64,000 nucleotides of DNA from Alphaproteobacteria bacterium HGW-Alphaproteobacteria-1 (GTDB taxonomy: Bacteria > Pseudomonadota > Alphaproteobacteria > Rhodobacterales > Rhodobacteraceae), in the NCBI GenBank assembly GCA_002842985.1, contig PHEQ01000010.1, forward strand, positions 1 through 64,000, written 5' to 3'. Of this stretch, positions 62,777-64,000 are shown in pieces (the stretch's first letter is position 1; each line of letters begins with the position of its first letter). The notes below the pieces were generated by a model. It did not search any database, was not told the DNA's origin, and saw only the letters and a program-made list of their open reading frames with translations. Position numbers and translations under genes: made by a program.

Positions 62777-63019
62777 ATGTTCCTGCAACTTTTCGGCACG
62801 GTGGTGATCGCGGGCATCGTCGGCTACGTGAGCGAAAAGAGCGGGTTCACCCGCAACGGGTATCTGCCGTCGATCATCATCTGCGTGGGGGGCGCCTTTC
62901 TGTTCTATTTCGTCCGGATCATGTTCGGCATCCGCTTCGGTGCGCCGGGGGTGGATGCGATCCTGTCATCGGTCGGCGCGCTGATCATCGTGCCGACCCA
63001 TTGGCGCAACCGGAGGTAA
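62777..63019 (+). CDS. Small membrane protein, GlsB/YeaQ-like
   Basis: The 80-residue product has two or three hydrophobic segments (FLQLFGTVVIAGIVGYVSE, SIIICVGGAFLFYFVRIMFG, VDAILSSVGALIIV). It fits the transglycosylase-associated/GlsB-like family of tiny inner-membrane proteins only loosely. It starts 4 bases after fmt and is followed directly by a second similar gene. Function unknown. Confidence 0.7.
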   Translation: MFLQLFGTVVIAGIVGYVSEKSGFTRNGYLPSIIICVGGAFLFYFVRIMFGIRFGAPGVDAILSSVGALIIVPTHWRNRR

Positions 63020-63024
63020 CGGGC

Positions 63025-63264
63025 ATGGGCATCATCGGGCTTCTGATCGTGGGTATCGCGGCGGGGTTTCTTGCCACCCGGCTGATGGGGGTGGAGATGG
63101 GGGTGGTGCCCACTGCTCTCATCGGCATCGCAGGCGCGCTCATCGGGGCGGTGGTGATCCGCATGGTGCTGATGATCACCGGGCTTCTGGGCGGGCTGAT
63201 CGGCGCGGTGCTGGGTGCGATGCTGCTGGTTTATCTGTGGAAACTGGTGGGCGAGCGGCGCTAG
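63025..63264 (+). CDS. Small GlsB/YeaQ/YmgE-type membrane protein
   Basis: The 79-residue product is glycine-rich and almost wholly hydrophobic: MGIIGLLIVGIAAGFLATRL, GVVPTALIGIAGALIGAVVI and LIGAVLGAMLLVYLWKLVGE. The GxxxG-like spacing and length match the GlsB/YeaQ/YmgE stress-response membrane proteins. A strong CGGAGG ribosome site lies before the ATG at 63025, which rules out the longer frame from 63001. It is coupled to the preceding small gene (5 bases between). Confidence 0.75.
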   Translation: MGIIGLLIVGIAAGFLATRLMGVEMGVVPTALIGIAGALIGAVVIRMVLMITGLLGGLIGAVLGAMLLVYLWKLVGERR

Positions 63265-63350
63265 GGCGGCAGTCGGGTGCGCGGTCGCGTGATCAACAGG
63301 CCCCCTCGCGCAACGCGCGCGACAGGGACTGCCGTCAGGCGCGCGGCCGG

Positions 63351-63611
63351 TCAGGCCATGCCGAGTGCCTGCTTGTACATTTCCAGCACCGCCTCTTCCT
63401 CGGCAATATCGTCCTTGTCGCGCTTGCGCAGCGCGATGACCTTGCGCATCACCTTGGTGTCATAGCCGCGCCCCTTGGCCTCGGCCATCACTTCCTTTTG
63501 CTGGTCGGCGATGTCCTTTTTCTCGGCTTCCAGCCGCTCGAAGCGCTCGATGAACTGGCGCAGTTCCTCGGCGGTCACACTGTAGCTGGTGTCTGATGTC
63601 ATGTCGTTCAT
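63351..63611 (-). CDS. UPF0335/DUF2312 family protein
   Basis: The 86-residue product begins MNDMTSDTSYSVTAEELRQF and has the family core FIERFERLEAEKKDIADQQK, then EVMAEAKGRGYDTKVMRKVI. It is a short helical protein common in alphaproteobacteria with no known function; a coiled coil over residues 20-45 is likely. The frame upstream of this ATG is not family-like. Confidence 0.9.
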   Translation of the reverse strand: MNDMTSDTSYSVTAEELRQFIERFERLEAEKKDIADQQKEVMAEAKGRGYDTKVMRKVIALRKRDKDDIAEEEAVLEMYKQALGMA

Positions 63612-63740
63612 GGGGGCCTCCGCTCGGGTCAGGGGGTAGACGTAGCCGCGCCGCGCCGCGCGCGCAAGGCTCAAGCGGCGCTTGCGCGGCGGGGCGCTTT
63701 GGCCTAGGCGACGGGCGGCGCAAGTGGAAGGAGAGCCGTC

Positions 63741-63956
63741 ATGGAAATGCTGGTCTGGGCCGGAGCGCTCGTGTCGCTGGCCGGTCTTGCGGGGCTGGTC
63801 TGGTGCATCCTCAAGGTCTGGCGCGCGCGCCGGGCGGGGCTTTCGGACGCGGAATTGCGCGCCGCGGTGCGGGCGGTGGTGCCGCTCAACATGGGGGCGC
63901 TGTTCTTGTCGGTGATCGGGCTGATGATGGTGGTTCTCGGGATCATGCTGGGCTGA
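63741..63956 (+). CDS. Small two-helix membrane protein
   Basis: The 71-residue product has two membrane helices (residues 4-27 and 46-70) joined by a basic cytoplasmic linker (VWRARRAGLSDAELRAAVRA). AAGGAGAG precedes the ATG. I do not recognise the family; similar tiny proteins are common in Rhodobacteraceae. Confidence 0.7.
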   Translation: MEMLVWAGALVSLAGLAGLVWCILKVWRARRAGLSDAELRAAVRAVVPLNMGALFLSVIGLMMVVLGIMLG

Positions 63957-64000
63957 TTTCCGCAGCCCTGCGCCCGAAATAACCCAGCCCCTCCTTGATC

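Noticed and set aside
63943..64000. Possible C-terminal end of a minus-strand gene (reading IKEGLGYFGRRAAEISPA and a stop) running out of the window.
   Set aside because: Only 18 codons are visible and its stop lies inside the small gene at 63741-63956; I cannot assign it to a family.

Overview
The window reads as a chromosomal segment of a high-G+C alphaproteobacterium of the Rhodobacteraceae (Roseobacter/Rhodobacter group). The evidence is the fnrL-hemN pair with an FNR-type box between them, the ethylmalonyl-CoA pathway genes ccr and mcl1, a UPF0335/DUF2312 protein, a PrtD/HlyD type I secretion pair, and many small palindromic intergenic repeats. I recognised no rRNA, tRNA, CRISPR array, prophage or intact insertion sequence.

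Layout. 1-2.3 kb: the end of tuf, then rpsJ-rplC-rplD-rplW, closed by a strong hairpin terminator; rplB and the rest of the S10 block are not in the following 61.7 kb. 2.3-15.5 kb: a twelve-gene minus-strand catabolic and transport operon (LivKHMGF-type ABC importer, class III aminotransferase, beta-keto acid cleavage enzyme, GNAT acetyltransferase, class II HDAC-like amidohydrolase, enolase-superfamily racemase, DUF1611 protein, C45-type amide hydrolase/acyltransferase). Most neighbours overlap by 4-14 bases, and a GlxA-type AraC regulator diverges from the operon. 15.6-23.3 kb: cobC, a second class III aminotransferase divergent from an RpiR-type regulator, and a TAXI-TRAP transporter with a universal stress protein. 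23.3-26.0 kb: hemN/fnrL and a thioredoxin-like protein. 26.0-30.1 kb: a second racemase/DUF1611 pair joined to a D-amino-acid transaminase, then mcl1. 30.3-32.2 kb: a DNA methyltransferase gene reduced to its two ends, with a PIN-domain gene and an unknown partner gene in place of its centre. 32.2-42.6 kb: palindromic repeats, manganese pyrophosphatase, ccr, a frameshifted glycerol-3-phosphate acyltransferase-like gene, an oligopeptide-type ABC transporter without a binding protein, and ald with its divergent Lrp-type regulator. 42.9-47.1 kb: ugpBAEC. 47.1-64 kb: rmuC-mutL, glnK-amtB, a class A penicillin-binding protein, mlaA-mlaC, type I secretion genes, RidA/GDPD/DUF482/phhB/fmt, and small membrane proteins.

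How the genes work together. Much of the window is about capturing organic nitrogen: four organic-solute importers (Liv, TAXI-TRAP, oligopeptide ABC, Ugp), ammonium uptake with its PII sensor, and many amino-group enzymes (two class III aminotransferases, D-amino-acid transaminase, alanine dehydrogenase, two racemase/DUF1611 pairs). The most interesting candidate for an undescribed pathway is the twelve-gene operon. Its enzyme set suggests import of an N-acylated or beta-/D-amino compound, acetylation-dependent racemisation, amide hydrolysis, transamination and thiolytic cleavage of the resulting beta-keto acid with acetyl-CoA. The second point of interest is the PIN-domain pair that replaced the core of a DNA methyltransferase gene.
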